NCBI RefSeq assembly: GCF_004834005.1
Contig: NZ_STFF01000007.1
Location: forward strand, 186,001-250,000
Origin: Niastella caeni
Lineage (GTDB): Bacteria; Bacteroidota; Bacteroidia; Chitinophagales; Chitinophagaceae
Direction of reading: 5' to 3'
DNA length: 64,000 bases
The position numbers were made by a program, and so were the translations under genes. The notes below the pieces were generated by a model. It was not told where the DNA came from. It saw only the letters and a list, made by a program, of their open reading frames with translations, and ran no database searches. How positions within the stretch are numbered: the first letter of the stretch is position 1; each line of letters starts with the position of its first letter. This document shows, in pieces, positions 54,276-63,864 of this stretch.

Positions 54276-54379
54276 CGCTGTAAAATAATGTAAATAGCTT
54301 GTAATCAGCTAAATATCATTTTATGAAACCCTGCCCAAACCGGGTAACGAATTGAGATGATCTAAATAAAAAAAGCCAT

Positions 54380-55270
54380 ATGAAAAGTCTAAAAGAATCC
54401 TTCGAAAAAGAGGGGTATGTGATTGTTGATGTCTTAACGCAACCCGAAATTGATCACTTCAGGGGTATTATGGACGATTTGCTTAGCCCTAAAATTGAAG
54501 CGACTGACAAGCGGGTCCGCAGTTCTTCTTTCCAGCACCTGGGTGATGAAATTGCCTCATTTGGGCAGGAAGCCCGGCAGTATTATTTTCATTTATTGAC
54601 AAAGCCCGGAACCGAGCCTATTCACCACGCCTTTTATAACCCGGTGATCTTAAAAGTGGTGGAAGAGATCATTGGGCCCAACCTGATCATCAACAATGCA
54701 TCGATCCTGGCAGCAAATGCAGGTACCTCTTATTCCCTCGGCTGGCACCGTGATATCATCCAGATCCCGCAGGAAGAGATAGAAGACTGGCTATTTTCAA
54801 AAGAACGGTTTCATAACAGCGTACAGATCAATTTGCCATTGGTAGATGAAAATTCCCTTTGGATTGTGCCCCGTAGTCATAACCGGCCCAACACACCGGA
54901 AGAAAATGAAGCATTCCAGGGCTCGAAGCACTATGCGCCGGTTGGTGTGGAAATGCCCGGCGGTATGCCCGTTCCTTTAAAGGCCGGGCAGGCGGTGATC
55001 TATAATAATAATTTGATCCATAGGGGATATACCAAAACGATGGAAGTGCCGAGGCGCACCCTGCATATGGGTTACCATAGCGCGGCACACCCTCCAACCT
55101 GGCATTTTTACCTGCTCAACGCCAGCCTGTTAACGCCTGAATACCTGCAAAGGCTTAACCCCACCATGCAAAGGATGATGAACGAATACCTGGAATGCAA
55201 ACGGCAGTATCCGAAGATGAGCGACACCTGGAAATATGATTATAATTTTCCCGGGCAGGCAGCAAATTAG
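54380..55270 (+). CDS. phytanoyl-CoA dioxygenase (PhyH)-family oxygenase
   Basis: The 296-residue product belongs to the Fe(II)/2-oxoglutarate PhyH family: N-terminal FEKEGYVIVDVLTQPEIDHF, iron ligands in GWHRDI (H123, D125) and LIHRGY (H214), and an arginine for 2-oxoglutarate near 225 (VPRRTLHMGYH). It would hydroxylate an unknown small molecule in the cytoplasm. It is first in a plus-strand pair with a secreted glycosidase-like protein (51 bp gap) next to a LacI regulator, which points to a carbohydrate-related substrate. Confidence 0.85.
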   Translation: MKSLKESFEKEGYVIVDVLTQPEIDHFRGIMDDLLSPKIEATDKRVRSSSFQHLGDEIASFGQEARQYYFHLLTKPGTEPIHHAFYNPVILKVVEEIIGPNLIINNASILAANAGTSYSLGWHRDIIQIPQEEIEDWLFSKERFHNSVQINLPLVDENSLWIVPRSHNRPNTPEENEAFQGSKHYAPVGVEMPGGMPVPLKAGQAVIYNNNLIHRGYTKTMEVPRRTLHMGYHSAAHPPTWHFYLLNASLLTPEYLQRLNPTMQRMMNEYLECKRQYPKMSDTWKYDYNFPGQAAN

Positions 55271-55321
55271 AGCACCCGGTACCGTGATATAGCTACTATT
55301 AACAAGCATAATTGAAAATAA

Positions 55322-57379
55322 ATGAAACTAACGATTGACAAAATACTTGTAAGCTTTTTAGCTTTTCTGTTGCCATCCCTGCTTTTTGCCCAACAGAATA
55401 TGTTACCTCAGCAAAATGACCGTTGGGCTATACAGCCTGATGGAAGTATCAAATGGATAATCAATGGTCGCCTGCCGCATACTGATCATATTGAAATGTC
55501 GGGAGAAAAAGTATCTGTTTGGGTTCAGTATGGATTAGATAGTGCAGGCAGATCTTCTGTTTTGCGAACAGTGGTTTTCCCCACATTCAGGATGCTGCCC
55601 GATGTTACCCGAAGCCACATTGATTATACTTTCCTCGACAACGAGCTGCCACGGTTCTTTATTAATAACCGGCAGTTAAAAATGGACCTGGCCGTTGGGA
55701 AAAAGTCAGGCAATCTTTCCTATAATATCAAAAGCATCAGCCATAAAGGTATTATGCAGATTGATGCGGTAACAGGTAATCCGGCACTGGTAAAAATTGA
55801 ACGGCGAATTTTTCCTTCCGTGGACAAACCTATGGTCATTGAAAAATTTGTTTTCACAAATACAACCGATAAGCCGCTTACCATTTCCATGGAATACCTG
55901 AAGCGTGAGGTAAGAACGGATAGCATTCAAAGTAAAGAAAGGCCGCACACGATCATCATGGCATCTGTAGGCGATGGCAGCCGGATAGTGCAACCGGGTG
56001 AGCGCACCAGTTTTGCCGTTTGTTACCGGGCAACAGATTTTCCCGCCCAGCCCATTACCGTTGATGCAGATGCAGAAGAAAGCGCGCGTAAAAGTCGTAT
56101 CAACACTATTTTATCACCATTGCAATTACAAACACCGGATACAATTTTGAATACGGAGTTTTCATTTGCCAAGATCAGGGGAACGGAAAGTATTTACAAA
56201 ACCAAGGTTGGTTATCTCCATGGCCCCGGTGGCCTTGCTTATTATGCAGCTGTGTGGGCAAATGACCAGGCCGAATATGTGTGCCCATTCTTTGCATTCC
56301 TGGGCGATAGCATTGGCAACCTCTCTGCGATGGCCTGTTACCGTTTGTTTGCCAGGTATATGAACCCCGAATACCGTCCCATACCCAGTTCCATAGTTGC
56401 CGAAGGGGATGGCGTATGGCAAGGAGCCGGCGACAGGGGCGATATGGCCATGATCGCTTATGGTGCTTCCCGGTTCGCACTGGCCTATGGTAATTCTGAT
56501 TCTGCAAAAGTATTGTGGCCGTTGATCACCTGGAGTCTTGAATACAGCCGCAGGAAATTAAATGACCAGGGCGTTGTTACTTCAGATCATGATGAACTGG
56601 AAGGGCGCTTTCCATCCGGCAAAGCCAACCTGGCAACAAGCAGCCTTTATTATGCCGCATTGAGATCTGCGGCCGATCTTGGTAAACAACTGCATCAGCC
56701 TAAATCACAGTTAGATTCGTATTTAAAACAGGCAGCAATACTTAAAATTAATATCGAAAAATATTTTGGCGGTAACGTAGAAGGGTTTGAAGCGTATAAA
56801 TATTACGAAACCAATGATGTATTGCGTGCCTGGATGTGCGTTCCCTTAACCATGGGCATTTTAGAACGGAGCAAGGAAACGATCAACGCCCTGTTTTCGC
56901 CCAGGTTATGGACAGTAGACGGATTGGCTACCGAGGCAGGTAAAGAAACTTTTTGGGACCGGTCGACCCTGTATGCACTTCGTGGTGTACTGCAGGCCGG
57001 TGAAACAGAAAGAGCCATGGACTATCTGCGCTTTTATTCGCGCAGGAGACTGTTGGGAGAGCATGTGCCATATCCGGTAGAAGCTTATCCCGAAGGTAAC
57101 CAGAGGCATTTGTCGGCCGAGGGCGGCCTTTATTGCAGAATATTTATAGAAGGCCTGTTTGGCATGCTGCCAACAGGGTTTAACAGTTTTAATTGTACGC
57201 CACGGCTCCCAAAGGACTGGAATGAAATGGCATTAAATAACATCCACTCGTTCGGTCATGTCTTCGATCTCAAAATATCCAGGCTGAACAAGGAAAAATT
57301 AATTATTACCATAACGGAGGGCAGCAAAATAATTAAATACAAAATAAATGACGGCGATACACAAGCGGTAACTTTATAG
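55322..57379 (+). CDS. six-hairpin glycosidase-like protein
   Basis: The 685-residue product has a signal peptide (1-23, ending LLFAQ), an N-terminal beta-sandwich (about 30-270: DGSIKWIINGRLPHTDHIEM, VIEKFVFTNTTDKPLTISME) and an (alpha/alpha)6-barrel (about 300-620: GDGVWQGAGDRGDMAMIAYG, SDHDELEGRFPSGKANLATS, WDRSTLYALRGVLQAGETER), followed by a short beta domain. This is the layout of glycoside hydrolases of the six-hairpin clan. The DHDELEGRF and AYPEGNQRHLSAEGGLYCRI segments hold acidic residues that may be catalytic. The substrate is not evident. Confidence 0.8.
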   Translation: MKLTIDKILVSFLAFLLPSLLFAQQNMLPQQNDRWAIQPDGSIKWIINGRLPHTDHIEMSGEKVSVWVQYGLDSAGRSSVLRTVVFPTFRMLPDVTRSHIDYTFLDNELPRFFINNRQLKMDLAVGKKSGNLSYNIKSISHKGIMQIDAVTGNPALVKIERRIFPSVDKPMVIEKFVFTNTTDKPLTISMEYLKREVRTDSIQSKERPHTIIMASVGDGSRIVQPGERTSFAVCYRATDFPAQPITVDADAEESARKSRINTILSPLQLQTPDTILNTEFSFAKIRGTESIYKTKVGYLHGPGGLAYYAAVWANDQAEYVCPFFAFLGDSIGNLSAMACYRLFARYMNPEYRPIPSSIVAEGDGVWQGAGDRGDMAMIAYGASRFALAYGNSDSAKVLWPLITWSLEYSRRKLNDQGVVTSDHDELEGRFPSGKANLATSSLYYAALRSAADLGKQLHQPKSQLDSYLKQAAILKINIEKYFGGNVEGFEAYKYYETNDVLRAWMCVPLTMGILERSKETINALFSPRLWTVDGLATEAGKETFWDRSTLYALRGVLQAGETERAMDYLRFYSRRRLLGEHVPYPVEAYPEGNQRHLSAEGGLYCRIFIEGLFGMLPTGFNSFNCTPRLPKDWNEMALNNIHSFGHVFDLKISRLNKEKLIITITEGSKIIKYKINDGDTQAVTL

Positions 57380-57422
57380 CATTATTTGATTCGGGGGGAT
57401 GTATCGACCGGTGCCTTTATGT

Positions 57423-58280
57423 TTATTTTAAACACGGTGCTATACAACCGATGGTCTGGCTGCCGGGTTTAATGAGTTGGCGGGCAGAAACAGGGGAGAT
57501 GCTTTTTTTATCTGTGACGTACAATATAACCCAGTCATCGTATTTTACCACTTTTGCTTTTACTGCTACCGGTGCTGCTACAAATTCTTTTACTGCCTGG
57601 TTCATTTTTTCGCCCTGCGCGCCCATTAATAAATAATAATTGGCTTCGCCTTCATTATTTATCACTTTTAAAACGGGAGGTATGCCGCCTGAAATGCAGC
57701 GGATAGCACAGTCCTTATGCGGCTTGCCTTCTCCGGGTTTCATTACACCGAAAAAACATTTGGGATCAACAATTTCGCCCAGGATGGTTTGTTCGCCCAA
57801 TTCTTTTTGCAGTGGTAATATATTTTCACCGGCTGCTTTATTTACCGATACCAGGGGATCATCGGCGGCATCTATTTGCATGAGTAATTTTCCATCGTTA
57901 TACAGCAGCGTTCCTTTCAATGTGATCTCTTTTTTAACCAGGTCAAGGTGCTTTTCCTTTTCCAGGTCAAGTATAATGCCACCGGCGCCAAATTTTCCAT
58001 AACCGATCAATGGAATGGTGATATACGAAGCGCGTCCCAACAGGTCTTTTCCACTCATCACTTTAATGGCGGGAACCGGTTCCTTAAAATAAACGCCAGT
58101 TATGTTGGTCAGCCGGCCAAACTCAAATTGCCCGGTGCTGAATTTTTTCTGGGCTGTTGCCAGCAGAACACCAACAGTAACTGCGAGGATCAATAAAGCA
58201 ATGATCACTTTTTTTGTATGCCTGGCAAAACTGCCCGGCGCTTTCGGCATCCAGCCTATATAAAAGTCGTTATTTGACAT
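57423..58280 (-). CDS. membrane-anchored protein with conserved Cys/His motif
   Basis: The 285-residue product has one N-terminal membrane segment (about 24-43, KVIIALLILAVTVGVLLATA) and a periplasmic part. The segment GEIVDPKCFFGVMKPGEGK followed by HKDCAIRCISGGIPPVL is a motif I have seen in uncharacterised proteins next to redox membrane proteins; its three cysteines and one histidine could bind metal. Two OB-like beta modules flank it. Its start overlaps the end of the Rieske fusion gene by 11 bp, so they are probably coupled partners. Confidence 0.75.
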   Translation of the reverse strand: MSNNDFYIGWMPKAPGSFARHTKKVIIALLILAVTVGVLLATAQKKFSTGQFEFGRLTNITGVYFKEPVPAIKVMSGKDLLGRASYITIPLIGYGKFGAGGIILDLEKEKHLDLVKKEITLKGTLLYNDGKLLMQIDAADDPLVSVNKAAGENILPLQKELGEQTILGEIVDPKCFFGVMKPGEGKPHKDCAIRCISGGIPPVLKVINNEGEANYYLLMGAQGEKMNQAVKEFVAAPVAVKAKVVKYDDWVILYVTDKKSISPVSARQLIKPGSQTIGCIAPCLK

Positions 58281-59337
58281 TTTCTATAATTTGATTATCG
58301 GGAATAATGATAGCTGCCCCAGGCCGTTCGGTGCCTTCAGGCAAAGGCTGAGGGTTCAACCAAACCTGTGAGCCTGCTACTTTTACATGATACGTGTTCA
58401 CTTTTTCTTTGAAAGGAAGGGGCGATTGGCCGTTTTGCGGCAGGTACTGATAGCCATGCCAGGGACAGGTGATACAGCCGTCAATAATTTGGCCCTCACC
58501 CAGAGGCCCGCCCTGGTGTTTGCATACGTTATGTATGGCATATAATTTATCTTCAAACCTGAACAGCGCAATCCTTTCTTTGTCTATACAAAAGATCTTC
58601 GCGCAATTATCAGGTACGTCCCGGCTTTCGCATACATACACAAACCCTTCACTTTTTAATTTGAAGAGCTGATTGTCTTTTCGTACTTCCCTGGTTCCTG
58701 CTACCAGGTGCAGCGTAATAAGGGCGGCAGCGCCGGCCAAAACCATTACGAACAATACGGGGTTGGTTTCATATTGCACCACACCCAGCATTACATGCAT
58801 AATTACCAGGAAATAGGCCAGGTAAACGAACAGGTGAAGGGTTTTCCATATTTTGGGCGATAGGGTATGTAACCAGAAGTCGTGGCTGGTAATAGCCATT
58901 AAGAAGAAGATGACCAGGGCAAAAAATCCCAATGCCTGGAAGGGGAATTTCGATACCGAATTATATTGTGTATTGGCGGTAAATAAAGAAACGAATGGGT
59001 TTACATTGCCCAGTGCATGAAACTGCAGAATACTGAAGCTGCCATGTATGAGGGCAATTGTGAACATTGTAACGCCCAAATGCCGGCGATTGTATAGTAA
59101 GGGTAAAAACTTTTTGTTGATGCGTGTTAACGGCCCTATGCTTAGTATTACATGCAACAGCAATATTGCCAGCGTGGCCGTAGACCGGATAAGAGCCGTT
59201 TCAAATGTATAATCGGGATTGGATATTGCTGTTATTGCAATAAATGTACTCAGGTACAATACGCAAAATGCAAAAATGAACCAGTCATATATTTTTTTCT
59301 GACGGTTCCAGCCTACTGCAAGATAAGATACGCCCAT
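58270..59337 (-). CDS. ferric reductase-like membrane domain fused to a Rieske [2Fe-2S] domain
   Basis: The 355-residue product has six or so membrane helices (about 18-212) with histidines at 62, 98, 168 and 181 placed to bind two b-type haems, as in ferric-reductase/YedZ-like proteins, followed by a Rieske domain (about 225-330) with the cluster motifs CKHQGGPLG (C272, H274) and CPWHGY (C291, H294). It should pass electrons across the membrane to or from a soluble partner. Downstream is the Cys-motif protein; upstream are two small membrane proteins, probably accessory subunits. Confidence 0.85.
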   Translation of the reverse strand: MGVSYLAVGWNRQKKIYDWFIFAFCVLYLSTFIAITAISNPDYTFETALIRSTATLAILLLHVILSIGPLTRINKKFLPLLYNRRHLGVTMFTIALIHGSFSILQFHALGNVNPFVSLFTANTQYNSVSKFPFQALGFFALVIFFLMAITSHDFWLHTLSPKIWKTLHLFVYLAYFLVIMHVMLGVVQYETNPVLFVMVLAGAAALITLHLVAGTREVRKDNQLFKLKSEGFVYVCESRDVPDNCAKIFCIDKERIALFRFEDKLYAIHNVCKHQGGPLGEGQIIDGCITCPWHGYQYLPQNGQSPLPFKEKVNTYHVKVAGSQVWLNPQPLPEGTERPGAAIIIPDNQIIENVK

Positions 59338-59340
59338 ATC

Positions 59341-59787
59341 TCAAAAATTTATTGTGTCAATGATCTGCTGGTGAATAAAGTCGTAGAGGATTAATTGGTC
59401 CTTTGAAAAGTTTGCAATTTGAAAAGTTGAGTCAAGGGCAAAGCGATATGTTCCGCGTGATTCTATTCTACCTATCAAAATGCCATTATTTATCGTACTT
59501 CCTTTTTGCACCTTATAAATGGTAGCTGTTGGCCAGGTCAACGGTTTTTTATTGAGCCACTCCAATTGAAAGGCCGATCGTTGACGGTTGCTGCGAATAA
59601 AAACTATATAATTATCTTTTGTCCTCTGTTTCAATATTTCAGGTAATGGTTTTTCTGCATCAGGCTGCAACAAGGTTTGCATTGGGTATTTTGGAATAGC
59701 CATCCAGGCTACAATAATGCCTAACGGCAACAAGACAGCCAGGGCTGTCCATATTTGCAAGTGCCTTTTTCGTAATGATCGTATCAT
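59341..59787 (-). CDS. hypothetical protein with N-terminal membrane anchor
   Basis: Open from 59820, but the ATG at 59787 overlaps the stop of the preceding gene as ATGA and is the likeliest start (MIRSLRKRHLQIW; 148 residues); 59799 is also possible. One membrane segment (about 13-35, WTALAVLLPLGIIVAWMAI) is followed by a soluble domain (DNYIVFIRSNRQRSAFQLEW, GILIGRIESRGTYRFAL). No family is recognised. It is translationally coupled to the gene before it and lies 3 bp from the Rieske fusion gene. Confidence 0.7.
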   Translation of the reverse strand: MIRSLRKRHLQIWTALAVLLPLGIIVAWMAIPKYPMQTLLQPDAEKPLPEILKQRTKDNYIVFIRSNRQRSAFQLEWLNKKPLTWPTATIYKVQKGSTINNGILIGRIESRGTYRFALDSTFQIANFSKDQLILYDFIHQQIIDTINF

Positions 59788-59993
59788 TTTTTCATCCATT
59801 TTTTTAGCAATAGGGGCCAAAACACCATGACGCCGGGAATGATGATGATGCGAAATCCGATGCTGCCGCCATGAGCCGTTTCATCGATCCTGTTTACTCC
59901 TTTTATTACAAACGGAATGGCAAATAACAGTCCGCACAACAGATAGGTTACTATGAGTATCAATATAATTGTAATGATCATAGCTATGTTCAT
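59784..59993 (-). CDS. small membrane protein
   Basis: The 69-residue product has two hydrophobic stretches (about 5-28, IITIILILIVTYLLCGLLFA, and 46-63, GFRIIIIPGVMVFWPLLL) with an acidic loop between them and a basic C-terminus. It is first in a four-gene group with the 148-residue protein, the ferric reductase/Rieske fusion and the Cys-motif protein, suggesting an accessory subunit of a membrane redox complex. Confidence 0.7.
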   Translation of the reverse strand: MNIAMIITIILILIVTYLLCGLLFAIPFVIKGVNRIDETAHGGSIGFRIIIIPGVMVFWPLLLKKWMKK

Positions 59994-60149
59994 TGAATGC
60001 AGTGAATAGAGATCTTATTACAAAGCAACTATATGAATGGAATTAGAAATGTCGGCCGGTTGACGGAATGGAAGAGGATTCGTACAAATGTCGGGAATAT
60101 TATGAACATGCCTGCCTGGCCGGTAATGACAATGCTCAGGGTTTTTCTT

Positions 60150-60258
60150 CCATAAGTAACATGGCAACTGGGCATCCCACCGGCACATTAAATAAGTAAG
60201 CGTTACAGCCGGATTAATATGTGATCCGGAGGGAGCGGTTGTTCCAGTTCCATATATA
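60150..60258 (-). pseudogene. remnant of an aquaporin/MIP-family channel gene
   Basis: On the minus strand one frame reads IYGTGTTAPSGSHINPAVTL followed by TYLMCRWDAQLPCYLW, matching the first NPA half-helix region of aquaporins (SGAHINPAVTLxF). It has no start codon and no second NPA repeat; the rest of the gap 59994-60265 holds no gene. A full aquaporin would be about 230 residues. Confidence 0.6.
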
Positions 60259-60265
60259 ATGAATC

Positions 60266-61846
60266 TTATGCTGTTTGGAATTCATTTTCCACCGGTACTG
60301 TATTCAACACGTTTTGCAAAAGATGATCGCCTACCCGCAATGCATTCGCTGCAATGGTCAGTGACGGGTTGAAGGCGCCGCAACTGGGAAAGAAACTCGC
60401 ATCTACTACATACAGGTTATCGAGGTCATGGGCCTTGCAATTCAGGTCGAGCACGCTGCTGCGGGGATCGGCGCCAAAACGAAGCGTTCCATTCTGGTGG
60501 CTCATGCCGCTGATATCGAGATCGTAGCCTGCCCACTGTATATCTTTAAAACGATTATCCAGTTCGCCCACCTTCCGCATTACCTGTTTCAGCTTTTCTT
60601 TTAATCGTTCATAAGCCGGATAATTATTTCGGTAATAATATACTTTTATATGGCCGTCGTTTGTAATGGTAACCCTGTTTTCGGGTGAAGGCAGGTCCTC
60701 GGCTGTAAGCCAGAAATCAAGAGTCATTTGTTTTAGTTGCGAATAGGGAACACCGGGATAAATTTTTTCAGCCAGCCATAGAATCGTATCGGGGTCGTTT
60801 CTGCCCATCAGCTGAATTTCGCCTAAAGGGAATTCGCTATCATCGGCATTGTGATAAAAGTCGGCCAGGCCCAGGCTTTTTTGAAATACACAATCATTCA
60901 CCGGTTCTTTTGTAAATGCCACCAGACTACCATTATGGTGCAGCATTAAATTCCTGCCCACCTGGCCCGATGAATTGGCTAGCCCGTTGGGATGTTTATC
61001 ATTAGCGCTTCGCAGCAATAGCGCGGCACTGTTTACGGCCCCGCAGGCAACAATGACCAGTTCAGTATGGTATTCGATCTGTTCTCCTTTTACTTCTGCA
61101 ATTACTTTGGTAACACGGGTGCCGCTTGCATTGGTTTCCAGTTTTTGCACCCGGGCATGTGTTACCAGGGTTACCTGTTTATGTTGCAGGGCCGGGCGCA
61201 GGGCCATAACCTGACCATCGGCTTTGCTGTCGGTAGGGTCGGGAAAGCCATCGAAATTTTCAAGCATTACCGGCGCCTCTGTTTTTGAAAGATCCTGTGG
61301 CAGCTTAATGCCCATAGGCAGGGGAAAGGGCCGCAAACCTACCTGTTCCAGTTTGGCGTTCAGCTCCTGTATCAGTGGTTCATACGATAAGGGAGGCAAC
61401 GGATATTCATTATTAGCCCAGGGTTCTGTGGGATCAACGCCTCTTTTGCCATGAACGCTGTACATAGCTTCCGCCTGCGTATAATAAGGTTCATAAACAC
61501 CATAGGGCAGGGGCCATGCCGGGGATCTACCACCGAAATGTTGTACTTCCTCAAAATCACTTTCGCGGAACCGGAACATGGCTGCGCCATACATTTTACT
61601 ATTACCGCCTACGTTGTAATGAATAAATGGTTTAAAAGGCTTGTCATCCTGATCGTACCAAATGTCATTGGGCCGGTAACGGCCCTGTGTTACCACTTCA
61701 TGCGCATCCCAGTTCTCTTTTTCCTTGGGAATGAAGCCGCCTCTTTCGAGGATCAGGATCTTTTTTCCGCTGGCCGCCAGTTTATAGGCCATCGTACTTC
61801 CACCGGTGCCAGTGCCGATGATAACGATATCATAATGGTTATTCAT
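60266..61846 (-). CDS. GMC-family FAD-dependent oxidoreductase
   Basis: The 526-residue product starts with an FAD-binding Rossmann motif (DIVIIGTGTGGSTMAYKLAA, GTGTGG at 11-16), has the GMC signature block IHYNVGGNSKMYGAAMFR, VIVACGAVNSAALLLRS, and the C-terminal GAFNPSLTIAANALRVGD where the active-site His/Asn pair is found (SHQNGTLRF upstream). It should oxidise an alcohol or sugar. It follows the debranching-enzyme gene by 18 bp and thus belongs to the glucosidase operon. Confidence 0.92.
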   Translation of the reverse strand: MNNHYDIVIIGTGTGGSTMAYKLAASGKKILILERGGFIPKEKENWDAHEVVTQGRYRPNDIWYDQDDKPFKPFIHYNVGGNSKMYGAAMFRFRESDFEEVQHFGGRSPAWPLPYGVYEPYYTQAEAMYSVHGKRGVDPTEPWANNEYPLPPLSYEPLIQELNAKLEQVGLRPFPLPMGIKLPQDLSKTEAPVMLENFDGFPDPTDSKADGQVMALRPALQHKQVTLVTHARVQKLETNASGTRVTKVIAEVKGEQIEYHTELVIVACGAVNSAALLLRSANDKHPNGLANSSGQVGRNLMLHHNGSLVAFTKEPVNDCVFQKSLGLADFYHNADDSEFPLGEIQLMGRNDPDTILWLAEKIYPGVPYSQLKQMTLDFWLTAEDLPSPENRVTITNDGHIKVYYYRNNYPAYERLKEKLKQVMRKVGELDNRFKDIQWAGYDLDISGMSHQNGTLRFGADPRSSVLDLNCKAHDLDNLYVVDASFFPSCGAFNPSLTIAANALRVGDHLLQNVLNTVPVENEFQTA

Positions 61847-61864
61847 GATGAAATATGTTTGTGG

Positions 61865-63835
61865 TTATTTTTTGTTTTCCAGTAAGCCATATTCTTTTAT
61901 CACGCGTAATAACTCTGCAACGCCCCATGCCTGCGCTACACATCCTTTGGGGCGGTGGGGGGCATCGGCATCAAAGATCTCGGCAACACTGCCTATGCAG
62001 CCTTCGTTGAGATGATAGCGGAAATTATTAATAACAGTCCGGGCTTTATTTCCCGAGCCATCCAGCTTCATGATCACATCAATATAGGCGCCAAGCAACC
62101 AGCTCCAGGCCGCACCCTGGTGATACGATGAATCGCGTTTGTAAGGATCTCCTTCGTATACACCTGTGTAACGTGCATCATCGGGCGACAGACTGCGCAT
62201 ACCCACCGGTGTATATAATTTTTCAGTCACAACTGCAAGTACCGCTGCTGCTTTTCCGTCATCAATTAAAGGGAAAGGCAGGCTAATGGCAAAAAGCTGG
62301 TTCGGGCGAAGCGTAGCATCGGGCCGGCCCTGTTCGTCAATTACGTCGTACAGGTAATTGCCTTCGGCATACCAGAATTTTTGAAGAAAACTTTCTTTTA
62401 CCCGTACCGCGCTTGTGCGAACGATGGCAGCGTCTGCGGGTTGATCATTTAACGCCAGCAATTCAGCAAAAATGATCAATGCATTGTACCATAATGCCTG
62501 TATCTCTACGGGTTTGCCCATGCGGGGGGTAACCACCCAGTTGCCAATTCTGGCATCCATCCAGGTTAACTGGAACCCGGTTTCACCGGCATAAAGCAGG
62601 CCATCGTCATCTGCATGAATGTTGTATCGTGTACCGCGATAGTGCCAGTCGATTATCTCTTTCAATACGGGCAATATCTCTTTTATAACAAAAGGAAAGT
62701 CATTGGTAGCCTGCAAATACTTATAAATGGCAATGAAATACCAAAGGGTTCCGTCAACGTTGTTATATTCAGGCGGTTCTCCATTATCCTGGAAACGGTT
62801 GGGCAACATACCCTTGCTTACGTTTTTTGCAAAGGCCAGCAATACCTTACGGGCATCATCATACCGGCCGGTTGATAAGCATAAACCCGGTAATGAGATC
62901 ATGGTATCACGTCCCCAATCGGTAAACCAATGGTAACCGGCAATGACCGTTGCCCCCTCCTCGCTGTCGACAGCTCTCTTTACTATAAACTGGTCGGCGG
63001 CAAATAGTAATTGTTGAAGGGTTTCGTTATCAGGCTGATTGTTCAATAATGCCCGGCGGCGTATTTTTTCCTGTTGTAACAGGTCGTATGCATTTTTTGC
63101 ATGCGGATCATCAGTTGAAACAATACATCCCAGTGAATCGCCTTGTTTTAAGGTAACGCTGAGCGCACCGGGTGTAAACAGGTCTTCTATATGATCGAGC
63201 CCACGGGATTGCTCTATGTTGTAATGAAAATTATAATACCAGTCGGCATTGCATTGCCATGTACTACCGGGAACTTTTATAAATATACCGGGCGTTCCAT
63301 TACCGGCATTTGTTTTTAATATACCGTTGCCGAACGATGCCTCATGATGAATGCTGCCGTTGGCATGCATCAGGTTGTGATACCCTCTTACTGCCAGCAA
63401 AGGCAATAATTCAAGGGTGAAAGGCTGATCAGCCTTTATTACGTCATATATAACAAGTACCGTATTTTCATGGTGCACCATGGCGATGGTTTTCTTTAAC
63501 TGAATGCCATCTACTTCATATACAAATTCCGGGAACTGATATTTTGTAAAACCGGTTATATAATTATACCCTTTTGGATGGATAGCAGCCCCATAGTCGT
63601 TTACGCCTAATTGAATTTTGTTGCCATTGCTTATGATCGTTTCATCCAGTTTTGAAACAAGCACCATCCTGTCTGCAGGCGGAACAACTGCAGCAACCAG
63701 TAATCCGTGATATCGCCGGGTGTTACAATTGATCACCGATGAACTGCTAAAAGCGCCGAGCCCGTTCGTTTCGAGCCATTCATGGCTTATGGCTTCGTTA
63801 TAATTTTGTAATATGGATGCCGGGAGGGAAAGCAT
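61865..63835 (-). CDS. amylo-alpha-1,6-glucosidase (glycogen debranching enzyme-like)
   Basis: The 656-residue product has the N-terminal beta domain of bacterial debranching enzymes (about 15-230: EWLETNGLGAFSSSSVINC, NTRRYHGLLVAAVVPP) and the (alpha/alpha)6 GDE catalytic domain (about 270-650: GYHWFTDWGRDTMISLPGLC, LPNRFQDNGEPPEYNNVDGT, AGETGFQLTWMDARIGNW, SSYHQGAAWSWLLGAYID). It hydrolyses alpha-1,6 branch linkages of glycogen-like glucans. There is no signal peptide, so it acts in the cytoplasm. It lies between the GMC oxidoreductase and a glucosidase gene. Confidence 0.95.
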   Translation of the reverse strand: MLSLPASILQNYNEAISHEWLETNGLGAFSSSSVINCNTRRYHGLLVAAVVPPADRMVLVSKLDETIISNGNKIQLGVNDYGAAIHPKGYNYITGFTKYQFPEFVYEVDGIQLKKTIAMVHHENTVLVIYDVIKADQPFTLELLPLLAVRGYHNLMHANGSIHHEASFGNGILKTNAGNGTPGIFIKVPGSTWQCNADWYYNFHYNIEQSRGLDHIEDLFTPGALSVTLKQGDSLGCIVSTDDPHAKNAYDLLQQEKIRRRALLNNQPDNETLQQLLFAADQFIVKRAVDSEEGATVIAGYHWFTDWGRDTMISLPGLCLSTGRYDDARKVLLAFAKNVSKGMLPNRFQDNGEPPEYNNVDGTLWYFIAIYKYLQATNDFPFVIKEILPVLKEIIDWHYRGTRYNIHADDDGLLYAGETGFQLTWMDARIGNWVVTPRMGKPVEIQALWYNALIIFAELLALNDQPADAAIVRTSAVRVKESFLQKFWYAEGNYLYDVIDEQGRPDATLRPNQLFAISLPFPLIDDGKAAAVLAVVTEKLYTPVGMRSLSPDDARYTGVYEGDPYKRDSSYHQGAAWSWLLGAYIDVIMKLDGSGNKARTVINNFRYHLNEGCIGSVAEIFDADAPHRPKGCVAQAWGVAELLRVIKEYGLLENKK

Positions 63836-63864
63836 AATGAATGATCTTTTAACAGGTTAATTAT

